Positions 1 through 8,434 are shown, counted from the first letter of the stretch. The stretch: 64,000 nt of DNA from Streptomyces flavofungini (GCF_014650815.1 NZ_BMVR01000011.1:62001-126000), one strand, 5' to 3'. Notes: generated from the letters alone by a model not told the origin. Numbers and translations: made by a program.

Positions 1-752
1 AGCAGCACGCGCGGCTCACCGTTCGGAGCGCGCCGCCCGGCCACCCACCACAGCCCGTGCGCGGCCCACAGCCCCCAGAACAGCAGCAGCCAGAAGCCGG
101 TGAGCTCCCCCATGAACGTCACGACGGACAGGGCGAGGCCGAGCACCCACCAGAGGACGGGACCGACCCGGTCACCCCGGTCAGCACGGTCTCCGTCGTC
201 CCCACGGCTGCCGTCGACCACACCGCTGCCGTCATCGGCATGGTTTCCGTCGTCCCCGTAGGCGAGCCGTGCCCCACGCGCGCGTGCCGCGCGGCGCGCG
301 TCCAGGGACCAGACCTGGCCGCACCGCGTGAACACCAGGTAGATCGCCATGAGATGGATGACGTTGTCGCCGCCGTCCCCCATGAAGATGCTGCGGTTCT
401 GCAGCGACAGCACACCGATCATGAACAGCACGGACATGGTGCGGGTGCGCCAGCCGACGACCAGCAGGGCGCTGGAGACGATCGCCAAGAAGTAGACGAT
501 CTCGAACCACACCCGGCCGTCCGACCACATCAGCGCCGTGAAGGCGTCGTTGGCGGAGATGAGCTGCCGGGCCATGTCCCAGCTCCAGGGCCCGTCGGGC
601 CCGTACAGCTCACGCCGGTGCGGCAGTTCGCGCAGCAGGAACAGCAGCCAGGTGGCGGCGAAGCCGATCCGGACGACGGCGGTCTGGTACGGGCCGAGGG
701 CCTGGGCCGTGACACGCTGCACGCCCTGGGCGAGCGGGGCAAAACGGCTCAC
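1..752 (-). CDS. HTTM-domain membrane protein (3' end beyond window)
   Basis: About 250 codons are visible; the gene runs off the left edge. Translation shows hydrophobic helices near residues 28-43, 80-100 and 105-125, then a charged Asp/Gly-rich loop, then a long hydrophobic stretch. Arrangement and local motifs (PYQTAVVRIGFA, LQNRSIFMGDGGDNV) fit the HTTM family, the membrane module related to vitamin K-dependent gamma-carboxylase. The GTG start at 752 overlaps the TGA of the upstream DUF5819 gene (GTGA), so the two are probably translationally coupled. The substrate is unknown. The acidic, low-complexity loop around residues 165-200 looks like a variable linker. Confidence 0.8.
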   Translation of the reverse strand, partial: MSRFAPLAQGVQRVTAQALGPYQTAVVRIGFAATWLLFLLRELPHRRELYGPDGPWSWDMARQLISANDAFTALMWSDGRVWFEIVYFLAIVSSALLVVGWRTRTMSVLFMIGVLSLQNRSIFMGDGGDNVIHLMAIYLVFTRCGQVWSLDARRAARARGARLAYGDDGNHADDGSGVVDGSRGDDGDRADRGDRVGPVLWWVLGLALSVVTFMGELTGFWLLLFWGLWAAHGLWWVAGRRAPNGEPRVL

Positions 753-1654
753 CGGACACCCCCGTTCCGCTCGACGGCCACGTCTCTGCGCGCGTTCAGC
801 CCGGCGGCGACGTCTCTGCGCGCGCGGTCCTCGCCGGCCAGCGGCAGGTCGCCCGGCGTGACCGACCACCACGGAAGCACCCGCAGGACGGGCTTGGTGG
901 TGATCTTCTCGTCACTCCACTCCGGCGGCTGTACGACCGTGGTCCGGGCCCGGACCTGCACCTGGTCGAACGCCTCGCCACGGGCCAGCGGCTCGTGCCG
1001 GTCGAGGCGCAGCAGCACGATGCGGCGGACGTAGCGCTCCGACAGCTCACCGCGCAGACCGGTGGGACGATTCTGCGCGTCGTGCGTGGAGACGAAGAAG
1101 TCCCAGCCCCGGCGCAGCTCGTTCTGCTGCGTGTGGCTCGGCAGGAGGTTGTGGTCGATGGCGGCGCCGTCCTGCGCGGACAAGTCGTACCAGCGCGTGG
1201 TCCTGCCGACCCCGTCCGTGGTCCGGATCTGCGCCCGGACCTGCACCGACACGTTCTGCTGGAGCGGGTTCGGCGCGAACAGCTTCCAGTTCTGCTCGAA
1301 CTCCGGGTAGATCCAGTCGTCGACGGTCCGGCCGTGTTCCTTGGTCACGGTGTTCGACGGCGCGACGTGCAGGAACACCATCCCGACGTGGACGCAGACG
1401 GTGACGACGACCGCGGCGAGGGCGAGGATGGCGACGACCTGCGAGCCTCGGGAGAGGGCGGCGATGCCGGTGCGGGCGGGGGTGTCGGCGGCGGGAGCCG
1501 GTGGGGCGGCTAGGACTGGTGGGGCAGCGGGGGCCGGTGGGACGGCAGGCTCGTCGACGGGGCCTTCCAGCGCGGCAGGCCCGGCATCGGACCCCGTGGG
1601 CGCGGCATCGGACCCGGCGGGCTCGCCGCCCGAATCCTTGTCGTACGCGTCCAT
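749..1654 (-). CDS. DUF5819 family membrane-anchored protein
   Basis: 301 residues. An Ala/Pro/Gly-rich cytoplasmic N-terminus of about 65 residues precedes one transmembrane helix (roughly 73-97) and an extracytoplasmic domain with WIYPEFEQNWKLFAPNPLQQN and a later RYVRRIVLLRLDRHE segment, typical of DUF5819. The ATG at 1654 has a purine-rich site (GGGGCGAG) directly upstream. It is the first gene of a two-gene operon with the HTTM protein, and DUF5819/HTTM pairs are common in actinomycetes. This suggests they act together at the membrane, but the biochemical role is not known. Confidence 0.8.
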   Translation of the reverse strand: MDAYDKDSGGEPAGSDAAPTGSDAGPAALEGPVDEPAVPPAPAAPPVLAAPPAPAADTPARTGIAALSRGSQVVAILALAAVVVTVCVHVGMVFLHVAPSNTVTKEHGRTVDDWIYPEFEQNWKLFAPNPLQQNVSVQVRAQIRTTDGVGRTTRWYDLSAQDGAAIDHNLLPSHTQQNELRRGWDFFVSTHDAQNRPTGLRGELSERYVRRIVLLRLDRHEPLARGEAFDQVQVRARTTVVQPPEWSDEKITTKPVLRVLPWWSVTPGDLPLAGEDRARRDVAAGLNARRDVAVERNGGVR

Positions 1655-1738
1655 CTCGCCCCGTTCCTCGACCCTCCGACCGAACCCTGCCGCCGGAACG
1701 GTACTCAGGCCCGCCCGCCAGGCCCAGCGCCCCGGAGG

Positions 1739-1747
1739 TTATCCACA
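1739..1747 (+). promoter_or_regulatory. DnaA-box-like site TTATCCACA
   Basis: Exact match to the classical DnaA box TTATCCACA, in the divergent region between the DUF5819 gene and paaA. It is one of several such sites in the window (also 10085-10093 and a cluster at 26467-26677). A single 9-mer could occur by chance, so function is inferred only from recurrence in intergenic DNA. Confidence 0.35.
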
Positions 1748-1793
1748 GGGTTGACACCTTATGGCGAGGCGCCGCACCATTGAACTGCAACGA

Positions 1794-1807
1794 ACCGAAC
1801 GATCGGT
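1794..1807 (+). promoter_or_regulatory. PaaR-type operator upstream of paaA
   Basis: The palindrome ACCGAACGATCGGT matches the core ACCGNNCGNNCGGT known for the TetR-family repressor PaaR of actinobacterial phenylacetate genes. Flanking bases on both sides also partly match the longer published site. It lies 61 bp before the chosen paaA start and is followed by CGGT tandem repeats to about 1820. PaaR repressors are released by phenylacetyl-CoA. No paaR gene is present in this window. Confidence 0.6.
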
Positions 1808-1867
1808 CGGTCGGTCGGTGGGTTCGATGACATGCCGAGACACAGCCCGAGGTCGAGGGGGACCGAG

Positions 1868-2869
1868 ATGGCGACAGCGCACCAGCCGCTCACCACGGCG
1901 CCGCACCAACCCGCGGCCGCCGCCGTGGACACCGCCGCGCTCGAGTCCGCCTTCGACGCGGCCGTCGCGGCCGACGAGCGCATCGAGCCGCGCGACTGGA
2001 TGCCGGACGCCTATCGCGCCACGCTCGTGCGCCAGATAGCGCAGCACGCCCACTCCGAGATCATCGGCATGCAGCCGGAGGCCAACTGGATCACGCGCGC
2101 GCCGTCCCTGCGCCGCAAGGCGATCCTGATGGCCAAGGTCCAGGACGAGGCGGGCCACGGCCTGTATCTGTACAGCGCCGCGGAAACGCTCGGCGCGAGC
2201 CGCGACGACCTGCTCGACAAGCTCCACTCGGGCCGCCAGAAGTACTCCTCGATCTTCAACTACCCCACCCTGACCTGGGCGGACGTAGGAGCCATCGGCT
2301 GGCTCGTGGACGGCGCGGCGATCACCAACCAGGTCCCGCTGTGCCGGTGTTCGTACGGCCCCTATGCCCGCGCGATGGTCCGCGTCTGCAAGGAGGAGTC
2401 GTTCCACCAGCGCCAGGGGTACGAACTGCTGCTCGCCCTCAGCAACGGCACCGAGGCGCAGCACGCGATGGCCCAGGACGCCGTGGACCGCTGGTGGTGG
2501 CCGTCCCTCATGATGTTCGGGCCGCCGGACGCGGAGTCGTCGCACTCCGAGCAGTCGATGGTCTGGAAGATCAAGCGCCACTCGAACGACGAGCTGCGCC
2601 AGCGCTTCGTGGACATCTGCGTCCCCCAGGCCGAATCACTCGGCCTCACGCTCCCCGACCCGGACCTGAAGTGGAACGAGGAGCGGGGGCAGCACGACTT
2701 CGGCGCCATCGACTGGAGCGAGTTCTGGTCGGTCCTCAAGGGCAACGGCCCGTGCAACGACCAGCGCATCACGCAGCGCAGGCGAGCCCACGACGAGGGC
2801 GCCTGGGTGCGGGAGGCGGCGGCCGCGTACGCCGCCAAGCAGAGCGAGCGCAAGGAGGCGACCGCATGA
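1868..2869 (+). CDS. paaA: 1,2-phenylacetyl-CoA epoxidase catalytic subunit PaaA
   Basis: 333 residues from the ATG at 1868, which follows a GAGGGGGACCGAG site; an in-frame ATG at 1832 would add a poor 12-residue leader. PaaA is the di-iron oxygenase of the ring-epoxidising complex that converts phenylacetyl-CoA to its 1,2-epoxide in aerobic phenylacetate catabolism. The ferritin-like iron ligands are visible: E64 region, E94-x2-H97 in DEAGH, and E177-x2-H180 in KEESFH. The stop overlaps the start of paaB (ATGA). Length and motifs agree with the family. Confidence 0.95.
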   Translation: MATAHQPLTTAPHQPAAAAVDTAALESAFDAAVAADERIEPRDWMPDAYRATLVRQIAQHAHSEIIGMQPEANWITRAPSLRRKAILMAKVQDEAGHGLYLYSAAETLGASRDDLLDKLHSGRQKYSSIFNYPTLTWADVGAIGWLVDGAAITNQVPLCRCSYGPYARAMVRVCKEESFHQRQGYELLLALSNGTEAQHAMAQDAVDRWWWPSLMMFGPPDAESSHSEQSMVWKIKRHSNDELRQRFVDICVPQAESLGLTLPDPDLKWNEERGQHDFGAIDWSEFWSVLKGNGPCNDQRITQRRRAHDEGAWVREAAAAYAAKQSERKEATA

Positions 2870-3156
2870 CCGGCTCGACCGAATGGCCGCTGTGGGAAGT
2901 GTTCGTGCGCTCGCGCCGCGGCCTGTCCCACACGCACGCGGGCAGCCTGCACGCGCCGGACGCCGAGATGGCCCTGCGCAACGCCCGGGACCTGTACACC
3001 CGCAGGAACGAGGGCGTCTCCATCTGGGTCGTGCCGTCCGCGGAGATCACCGCTTCCTCGCCGGACGAGAAGGACTCGTTCTTCGAGCCCTCCGCCGACA
3101 AGCCCTACCGCCACCCCACGTTCTACGACATCCCGGAAGGAGTGAAGCACCTGTGA
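2866..3156 (+). CDS. paaB: 1,2-phenylacetyl-CoA epoxidase subunit PaaB
   Basis: 96 residues, the usual size of PaaB. The opening WPLWEVFVRSRRGLSHTHAGS and the later ARDLYTRRNEGVSIWVV are characteristic. PaaB is a small structural subunit linking PaaAC units in the epoxidase complex and has no catalytic residues of its own. The ATG overlaps the paaA stop and its own TGA overlaps the GTG of paaC, so the operon is tightly coupled. Confidence 0.95.
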   Translation: MTGSTEWPLWEVFVRSRRGLSHTHAGSLHAPDAEMALRNARDLYTRRNEGVSIWVVPSAEITASSPDEKDSFFEPSADKPYRHPTFYDIPEGVKHL

Positions 3157-3929
3157 CCGCCACGCCCATGCCCCCCACGGCGGCGCCGTCGGCTCCCGCG
3201 GCCACGCCCACCGACGCCCCGGCCGTCCACACCGCGGCTCTCGCCCTGGGCGACGACGCGCTGGTGCTCTCGCACCGGCTGGGTGAGTGGGCGGGCCACG
3301 CCCCCGTCCTCGAAGAAGAGGTGGCCCTGGCGAACATCGCCCTGGACCTGCTCGGCCAGGCCCGGGTGCTGCTCTCCCTGGCGGGCGACGAGGACGAGCT
3401 GGCGTATCTGCGCGAGGAGCGCGCCTTCCGCAACCTCCAGCTGGTCGAGCAGCCGAACGGCGACTTCGCGCACACCATCGCCCGCCAGCTCTACTTCTCC
3501 GTGTACCAGAACCTCATGTACGGCCAACTGGCGGCAACCGAAAGCGCGTTGGCGCCGCTCGCCGCGAAGGCCGTCAAGGAGGTGGCCTACCACCAGGACC
3601 ACGCCGAGCAGTGGACGCTCCGGCTCGGCGACGGCACGGCCGCGAGCCACGAGCGCATGCAGCACGGCGTGGACGCGCTGTGGCGGTTCACCGGGGAGAT
3701 GTTCGGGCCCGTCGCCGGCCTCGACCTCGACCGGGACGCCCTGCGGGAGCAGTGGACCGCCCGGGTCACCGACGTGCTCGGAAAGGCGACGCTCACCGTC
3801 CCCGAGGGGCCGCAGAGCGGAGCGTGGACGGCCGGCGCCGGACGCGAGGGCCTGCACACCGAGCCGTTCGGCCGGATGCTCGCCGAGATGCAGCACCTGC
3901 ACCGCAGCCACCCGGGGGCGTCATGGTGA
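3153..3929 (+). CDS. paaC: 1,2-phenylacetyl-CoA epoxidase subunit PaaC
   Basis: 258 residues from the GTG at 3153, which overlaps the paaB stop. PaaC is the structural, ferritin-like partner of PaaA and supports the oxygenase heterodimer. Family signatures include LGDDALVLSHRLGEWAGHAP, ANIALDLLGQAR, FAHTIARQLYFSVYQ and AYHQDHAEQWTLRLGDGT. The first 30 or so residues are an Ala/Pro-rich extension not needed for the fold. The TGA overlaps the paaD start. Confidence 0.95.
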   Translation: MTATPMPPTAAPSAPAATPTDAPAVHTAALALGDDALVLSHRLGEWAGHAPVLEEEVALANIALDLLGQARVLLSLAGDEDELAYLREERAFRNLQLVEQPNGDFAHTIARQLYFSVYQNLMYGQLAATESALAPLAAKAVKEVAYHQDHAEQWTLRLGDGTAASHERMQHGVDALWRFTGEMFGPVAGLDLDRDALREQWTARVTDVLGKATLTVPEGPQSGAWTAGAGREGLHTEPFGRMLAEMQHLHRSHPGASW

Positions 3930-4495
3930 CCACGGCCCCCGAAGCGCCCAGCGCGGCTGCCGGACCCAAGGCGCCCCCAGCACCCACCGAGCCCGCAGCG
4001 GCTCCCGCGCCCACCGCCCTTGAGGCCCGGCTGCACGCCCTCGCGGGCTCCGTGCCCGACCCCGAGCTGCCCGTCCTCAGCCTGGCCGAGCTGGGCGTGC
4101 TCCGCTCCCTCCGGGTCAGCGACACGGGCCATGTGGACGTCGAGCTGACCCCGACGTACACGGGCTGCCCCGCGATAGAGGCCATGAGCGCGGGCATAGA
4201 GCAGGTGCTGCGCGAGCACGGCCGGGACGATGTCACGGTGCGCACGGTGCTCTCCCCCGCCTGGTCGACGGACGACATCAGCGCCGAAGGCCGCCGCAAG
4301 CTCGCCGAGTTCGGCATCGCGCCGCCGCGCCCGCACGCCGCCGACGGCGTGGTCCCGCTCACCCTCACGGTCCGCTGCCCGCACTGCGGCTCGACGGACA
4401 CCGAGCTGCTCAGCCGCTTCTCGTCCACCGCCTGCAAGGCGCTGCGCCGCTGCGTGACCTGCCGGGAGCCCTTCGACCACTTCAAGGAGCTGTGA
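3923..4495 (+). CDS. paaD: PaaD-like protein, epoxidase maturation (MIP18 family)
   Basis: 190 residues. After an Ala/Pro-rich N-terminus of about 35 residues comes a MIP18/DUF59 domain (SVPDPELPVLSLAELGVLRSL, PTYTGCPAIEAM). A C-terminal four-cysteine zinc-type motif follows, CPHC at about 154-157 and CVTC near 178-181. PaaD is thought to help assemble the iron or iron-sulfur centres of the PaaABCE complex. It overlaps paaC at its start and abuts paaE at its stop (TGATG). Confidence 0.93.
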   Translation: MVTTAPEAPSAAAGPKAPPAPTEPAAAPAPTALEARLHALAGSVPDPELPVLSLAELGVLRSLRVSDTGHVDVELTPTYTGCPAIEAMSAGIEQVLREHGRDDVTVRTVLSPAWSTDDISAEGRRKLAEFGIAPPRPHAADGVVPLTLTVRCPHCGSTDTELLSRFSSTACKALRRCVTCREPFDHFKEL

Positions 4496-5562
4496 TGGCA
4501 CGCTTCCACCCGCTCCGTGTGGCGGCCGTCGAGGAGCTCACCGACGACGCCGTGACGCTGACGTTCGAGGTGCCACCGCACCTGCGCGAGGAGTACCGGT
4601 ACGCCCCCGGCCAGCACCTCGCCCTCCGCCGCGTCGTCGACGGCACGGAGATCCGGCGCACGTACTCCATCTGCTCCCCCGCGCCGGATCCCCAAGCCCC
4701 GGGTGAGCCCCGGGAGTTGCGGGTGGGGGTGCGCGTGGTGGAGGGCGGCGCCTTCTCGACGTACGCGCGCAAGGAGGTCGCCGTCGGGGACGAGCTGGAG
4801 GTGATGACCCCAGCGGGCCGCTTCACCCTGGATCCGGCACCGGGGAGGTATGCCGCGGTGGTCGGCGGCAGCGGGATCACGCCGGTGCTCTCCATCGTGA
4901 CGACGCTCCTGGAGCGCGAGCCGGGCGCCGAGTTCTGTCTCATCCGCAGCGACCGCACGGCGGCGTCCACGATGTTCCTCGACGAGGTCGCCGACCTGAA
5001 GGACCGCTGGCCGGACCGCTTCCAACTGGTGACGGTGCTCTCCCGCGAGGAGCAGCAGGCGGGGCTCAACTCGGGCCGCCTGGACGAGGAGCGGCTTGCC
5101 CGGCTGCTGCCCGCGCTGCTGCCGGTCGAGCAGGTCGACGGCTGGTTCCTGTGCGGGCCGTACGGACTGGTGCAGGGTGCGGAGCGGACGCTGCGGGCGC
5201 TGGGGGTGCCGCGGCGGCGCATCCACGAGGAGATATTCCACGTGGACGACGGCCTCGCGACGGCACCGACGGTGCCCGCCCCGGCGGACAGCACGGTCAC
5301 GGTCACCCTCGACGGCCGCTCCGGCACCTGGCCGGTGCAGGCGGGGGAGTCCCTGCTCGACACGGTGCTGCGCAACCGCGCGGACGCGCCGTTCGCCTGC
5401 AAGGGCGGAGTGTGCGGCACGTGCAGGGCGTTCAAGGTGTCCGGCGAGGTCCGCATGGACCGGAACTTCGCGCTGGAGCCGGAGGAGACCGAAGCCGGCT
5501 ATGTGCTGGCGTGCCAGTCGCATCCGACCACGGACAAGGTGGAGTTGGACTTCGACCGCTGA
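4495..5562 (+). CDS. paaE: 1,2-phenylacetyl-CoA epoxidase reductase PaaE
   Basis: 355 residues from ATG 4495 (a GTG at 4492 is also in frame). Order of domains: FAD-binding barrel (RTYSICSPAP), NAD(P)-binding Rossmann fold (VVGGSGITPVLSI, CGPYGLVQG) and a plant-type 2Fe-2S ferredoxin domain. The cluster cysteines are C302, C307, C310 and C340. It passes electrons from NADPH to the PaaA di-iron centre. It is the last gene of paaABCDE; no paaK, paaG or paaZ follows, so later pathway steps must be encoded elsewhere. Confidence 0.95.
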   Translation: MARFHPLRVAAVEELTDDAVTLTFEVPPHLREEYRYAPGQHLALRRVVDGTEIRRTYSICSPAPDPQAPGEPRELRVGVRVVEGGAFSTYARKEVAVGDELEVMTPAGRFTLDPAPGRYAAVVGGSGITPVLSIVTTLLEREPGAEFCLIRSDRTAASTMFLDEVADLKDRWPDRFQLVTVLSREEQQAGLNSGRLDEERLARLLPALLPVEQVDGWFLCGPYGLVQGAERTLRALGVPRRRIHEEIFHVDDGLATAPTVPAPADSTVTVTLDGRSGTWPVQAGESLLDTVLRNRADAPFACKGGVCGTCRAFKVSGEVRMDRNFALEPEETEAGYVLACQSHPTTDKVELDFDR

Positions 5563-5662
5563 GCGGCCCCGGCCCACGGCCGACGTCATGGGCCCACGCC
5601 ACACGACCCACCTCACCTCACGGGGTCGGCGCCGGACCACCCGCCGCGCCTGTTCCCTTCCC

Positions 5663-5678
5663 ATAGAACCTGTTCTAT
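5663..5678 (+). promoter_or_regulatory. KstR-type palindromic operator
   Basis: ATAGAACCTGTTCTAT is a perfect inverted repeat (7-bp arms, 2-bp centre). Positions 5664-5677 match the KstR consensus TNNAACNNGTTNNA of the actinobacterial sterol-catabolism regulon exactly. It lies 68 bp before the GTG of the acyl-CoA dehydrogenase gene, a sensible operator position. A kstR gene is not in the window. Confidence 0.6.
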
Positions 5679-5746
5679 CTTGACGACCCGTCAGAAACAG
5701 CGACGGAGCCGACGAGACCGAACCGGCCGGTGCGGAGGGACAAGCA

Positions 5747-6898
5747 GTGGACTTCACCTTCACCGAGGAGCAGCAGGCGGCGCTCGAGGCGGCCAAGGCG
5801 GTCTTCGCCGATGTCGCGCCGGACGGCGTGCCCAGCCCCGCCCTCACGCCCGGGGCCGTCGCCGAGGACTTCGACCGCGCGCTGTGGGCCAGGCTCGCCG
5901 ACGCCGACCTGCTCAGCCTGCTGATGGCACCCGAGTACGGCGGGTCGGGCCTGGACCCCATCGCGCTCTGCCTGGTGCTGCGCGAGTCGGCGAAGGTGCT
6001 CGCCCGGGTCCCGCTTCTGGAGAGCGGCGCGGCCGCGTACGTCGTCCAGGCCTACGGCGGCGACGAGTTGAAGCGGGCCGTCCTGGAGTCGGCCGCGCGC
6101 GGCGAGACCGTGCTGACCGTCGCGGCGAACGGCCGCACCGGTCACGACGGCGCCGAGCTCGCCGTCACCGCACGCCCCGACGGCGACGACTGGATCCTGG
6201 ACGGCCTCCAGACCGGCGTCCCCTGGGCCTACGACGCCGACATCACCGTCGTGCCCGCCACGGCCCCCGACGGCCGCGCGGTCCTCGCCCTGGTGCCGCG
6301 TGGGCTGTCCGGGCTCGCCCTCGCCGAGCAGTTCTCCACCAGCGGGGAGCGGCTCGGCGAACTGCGCCTGGACGCGGTACGGGTCGGGGCCCGGGACGTC
6401 ATCACGGCGGACGGGGCCTGGGACTTCCTGCGGGACCTGCTCGCGACCGGCACCTGCGCGCTCGCGCTCGGACTCGGTACGGGCGTGCTCGGCATGACGA
6501 GTGAATACACCGGCAAGCGCGAGCAGTTCGGGTTCCCGGTCGCCACCTTCCAGGCGGTCGCCATGCAGGCCGCCGACCGCTACATCGACCTGCGCGCGAT
6601 GGAGGTCACCCTCTGGCAGGCCGCCTGGCGCATCAGCTCACCGGACCGCGCGGGCGCGGGCAACGGCGGGCCGCTCCCGGCCTCCGGAGACGTGGCGGTG
6701 GCCAAGATCTGGGCGTCGGACGGGGTTCGCCGGGTGGTGCAGACCGCGCAGCACCTGCACGGCGGCTTCGGCGCCGACACCGACTACCCCCTGCACCGCT
6801 ACCACGCCTGGGCCAAGCACCTGGAGCTGGCGCTGGGCCCGGCCGCGGCGCACGAGGACGCCCTGGGCGACCTGCTGGCCGCACACTCCCTCAGCTGA
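5747..6898 (+). CDS. Acyl-CoA dehydrogenase family protein
   Basis: 383 residues from the GTG at 5747. The N-terminal helical domain (MDFTFTEEQQAALEAAKAVF), the middle beta domain and the C-terminal FAD-binding helical domain ending HLHGGFGADTDYPLHRYHAWAKHLEL are typical of acyl-CoA dehydrogenases. The usual catalytic Glu position is not obvious to me, and this subclass often works as one half of an alpha2-beta2 heteromer. The KstR-type palindrome upstream suggests a role in sterol or related ring/side-chain oxidation. It could instead be a general fatty-acid enzyme. Confidence 0.88.
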   Translation: MDFTFTEEQQAALEAAKAVFADVAPDGVPSPALTPGAVAEDFDRALWARLADADLLSLLMAPEYGGSGLDPIALCLVLRESAKVLARVPLLESGAAAYVVQAYGGDELKRAVLESAARGETVLTVAANGRTGHDGAELAVTARPDGDDWILDGLQTGVPWAYDADITVVPATAPDGRAVLALVPRGLSGLALAEQFSTSGERLGELRLDAVRVGARDVITADGAWDFLRDLLATGTCALALGLGTGVLGMTSEYTGKREQFGFPVATFQAVAMQAADRYIDLRAMEVTLWQAAWRISSPDRAGAGNGGPLPASGDVAVAKIWASDGVRRVVQTAQHLHGGFGADTDYPLHRYHAWAKHLELALGPAAAHEDALGDLLAAHSLS

Positions 6899-6991
6899 GG
6901 CGACGGGCCCGCGATCGGGCGCCGGTCCCACCACGCCCACGCCCGACGGGAGCACGGCGCCGGACCGACCAGTTCCCCGAGCCCGACCGGG

Positions 6992-7339
6992 CTAGATCAC
7001 CGTGCCGGGCTGGCCCTTGTCGTCGACGACGGGCCTGCCGGTGGCCTCCCAGGCCTGCATGCCGCCGTCGACGTTCACCGCGTCGAGGCCCTGCTGCGCG
7101 AGATACATGGTCACCTGCGCGGAACGGCCGCCGGACCGGCAGATGACGTTGACCTTGCCGCCCTCCGGCGCCTTCTCGGTCAACTCGCCGAAGCGGGCGA
7201 CGAAGTCACTCATCGGAATGTGCAGCGCACCCTCCGCGTGACCCGCCTGCCATTCATCGTCCTCACGGACGTCCAGCAGGAAGTCGTCGTTCGAGAGCGC
7301 GTCGACCCCGACCGTGGGCACACCAGATCCGAATTGCAT
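6992..7339 (-). CDS. Single-domain rhodanese-like protein
   Basis: 115 residues from ATG 7339 (MQFGSGVPTV); a longer frame upstream is low-complexity and unlikely to be translated. One rhodanese domain with the loop CRSGGRS (Cys67) followed by VDGGMQAWEATGRPV. The active-site Cys is present, so it may accept sulfane sulfur, although many single-domain rhodaneses serve as thiol or sulfur carriers of unknown target. It is convergent with the acyl-CoA dehydrogenase and lies 100 bp downstream of the J-domain gene. Confidence 0.9.
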   Translation of the reverse strand: MQFGSGVPTVGVDALSNDDFLLDVREDDEWQAGHAEGALHIPMSDFVARFGELTEKAPEGGKVNVICRSGGRSAQVTMYLAQQGLDAVNVDGGMQAWEATGRPVVDDKGQPGTVI

Positions 7340-7438
7340 ACCCCCGACGCTACCCGAAAGCCACCGCCCCGACGCCGCCCACCCAGGAGGCACCGCCCAC
7401 CGAACCGGCGCCGCCCGCACGGCACCGCACCGCCCAAC

Positions 7439-8395
7439 TCAGGCGGTCAGCCGCTCCAGCTCCGCCTCGCGCTCGGCGACCTGGGCGAGCAGTTGCTCGG
7501 CGATCTCCTCCAGGAGGCGGTCCGGGTCGTCGGGCGCCAGCTTCAGCATCGACCCGATCGCGCTCTCCTCCAGCTCCCCGGCCACGACCGAGAGCAGCTC
7601 CTTGCGCCGGGCGAGCCATTCGAGCCGCGCGTACAGCTCCTCGCTCGGCGTGGGCCGCAGTTCCTCGGGCACCGGCCCCGCGGCCCACTCGGCGAGCAGC
7701 TCCCGCAGCAGCGCCTCGTCGCCGCGGCCGTACGCGGCGTTCACGCGGGTGATGAACTCGTCGCGCCGCCCGCGCTCCTTCTCGTCCTGCGCGAGGTCGG
7801 GGTGGGCCTTGCGGACCAGCTCCCGGTAGAGCTTGCGGACCTCGTCGCTCGGCCGCACCCGCTGCGGCGGCCGCACGGACTGCTCGGTGAGCATCGCGGC
7901 GGCCTCGGGGAACAGCCCGTCGCCGTCCATCCAGCCGTGGAACAGCTCCTCGACGGCCGGCATCGGCATCACGCGCGCCCGCGCCTCGTCCGCCTTGCGC
8001 AGGTCCTCCGGGTCACCGGACCGGGCCGCCACGGCCTCGGCGATCAGGGCGTCCAGCTCGTCCAGGCGCGAGTACATCGGGCCGAGCTTCTGGTGATGCA
8101 GCCGGGAGAAGTTCTCGACCTCGACCCGGAACGTCTCCACCGCGATCTCGTACTCGATCAACGCCTGCTCGGCGGCACGCACAGCCTTCTCAAGCCGCTC
8201 CTCGGGCCGCGCACCGGCACCGGCAGGGCCACCCGACTCGGGCCCAGCACCGGCATCGGCCTGGCCGCCCGCCGCAGGTCCCGCACCGGCACCCGCCTGA
8301 TCGCCCGCCTCCGGCGGCGTCCCGGAATCCGGCCTCGCCCCCTCGTCGGACTGGGGCGTCTCAGGGTTCGTCGGCTCGGCTTCCGGGGTCGTCAC
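7439..8395 (-). CDS. J-domain-like (DnaJ-type) protein
   Basis: 318 residues. The first 65 residues are Gly/Ala/Pro-rich with repeated AGAGP-like units. A helical, likely coiled-coil section (about 66-140) follows, then a J-domain-like segment with KLYRELVRKAHPD (HPD at 198-200) and FITRVNAAYGRGD, and a Glu-rich helical C-terminus. The HPD tripeptide is the DnaK-stimulating motif. The arrangement suggests a DnaK cochaperone with an unknown client. It reads toward the rhodanese gene and may share its transcript. Confidence 0.8.
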   Translation of the reverse strand: MTTPEAEPTNPETPQSDEGARPDSGTPPEAGDQAGAGAGPAAGGQADAGAGPESGGPAGAGARPEERLEKAVRAAEQALIEYEIAVETFRVEVENFSRLHHQKLGPMYSRLDELDALIAEAVAARSGDPEDLRKADEARARVMPMPAVEELFHGWMDGDGLFPEAAAMLTEQSVRPPQRVRPSDEVRKLYRELVRKAHPDLAQDEKERGRRDEFITRVNAAYGRGDEALLRELLAEWAAGPVPEELRPTPSEELYARLEWLARRKELLSVVAGELEESAIGSMLKLAPDDPDRLLEEIAEQLLAQVAEREAELERLTA

Positions 8396-8434
8396 CTGTC
8401 CAGCCTAGGCCACGGCTCCCCGCCGTATGGCTCC

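Noticed and set aside
3793..5961. A 722-codon minus-strand frame across paaC-paaE
   Set aside because: Shadow of the paa operon; composition is low-complexity Arg/Ala/Ser and it crosses several confident genes.
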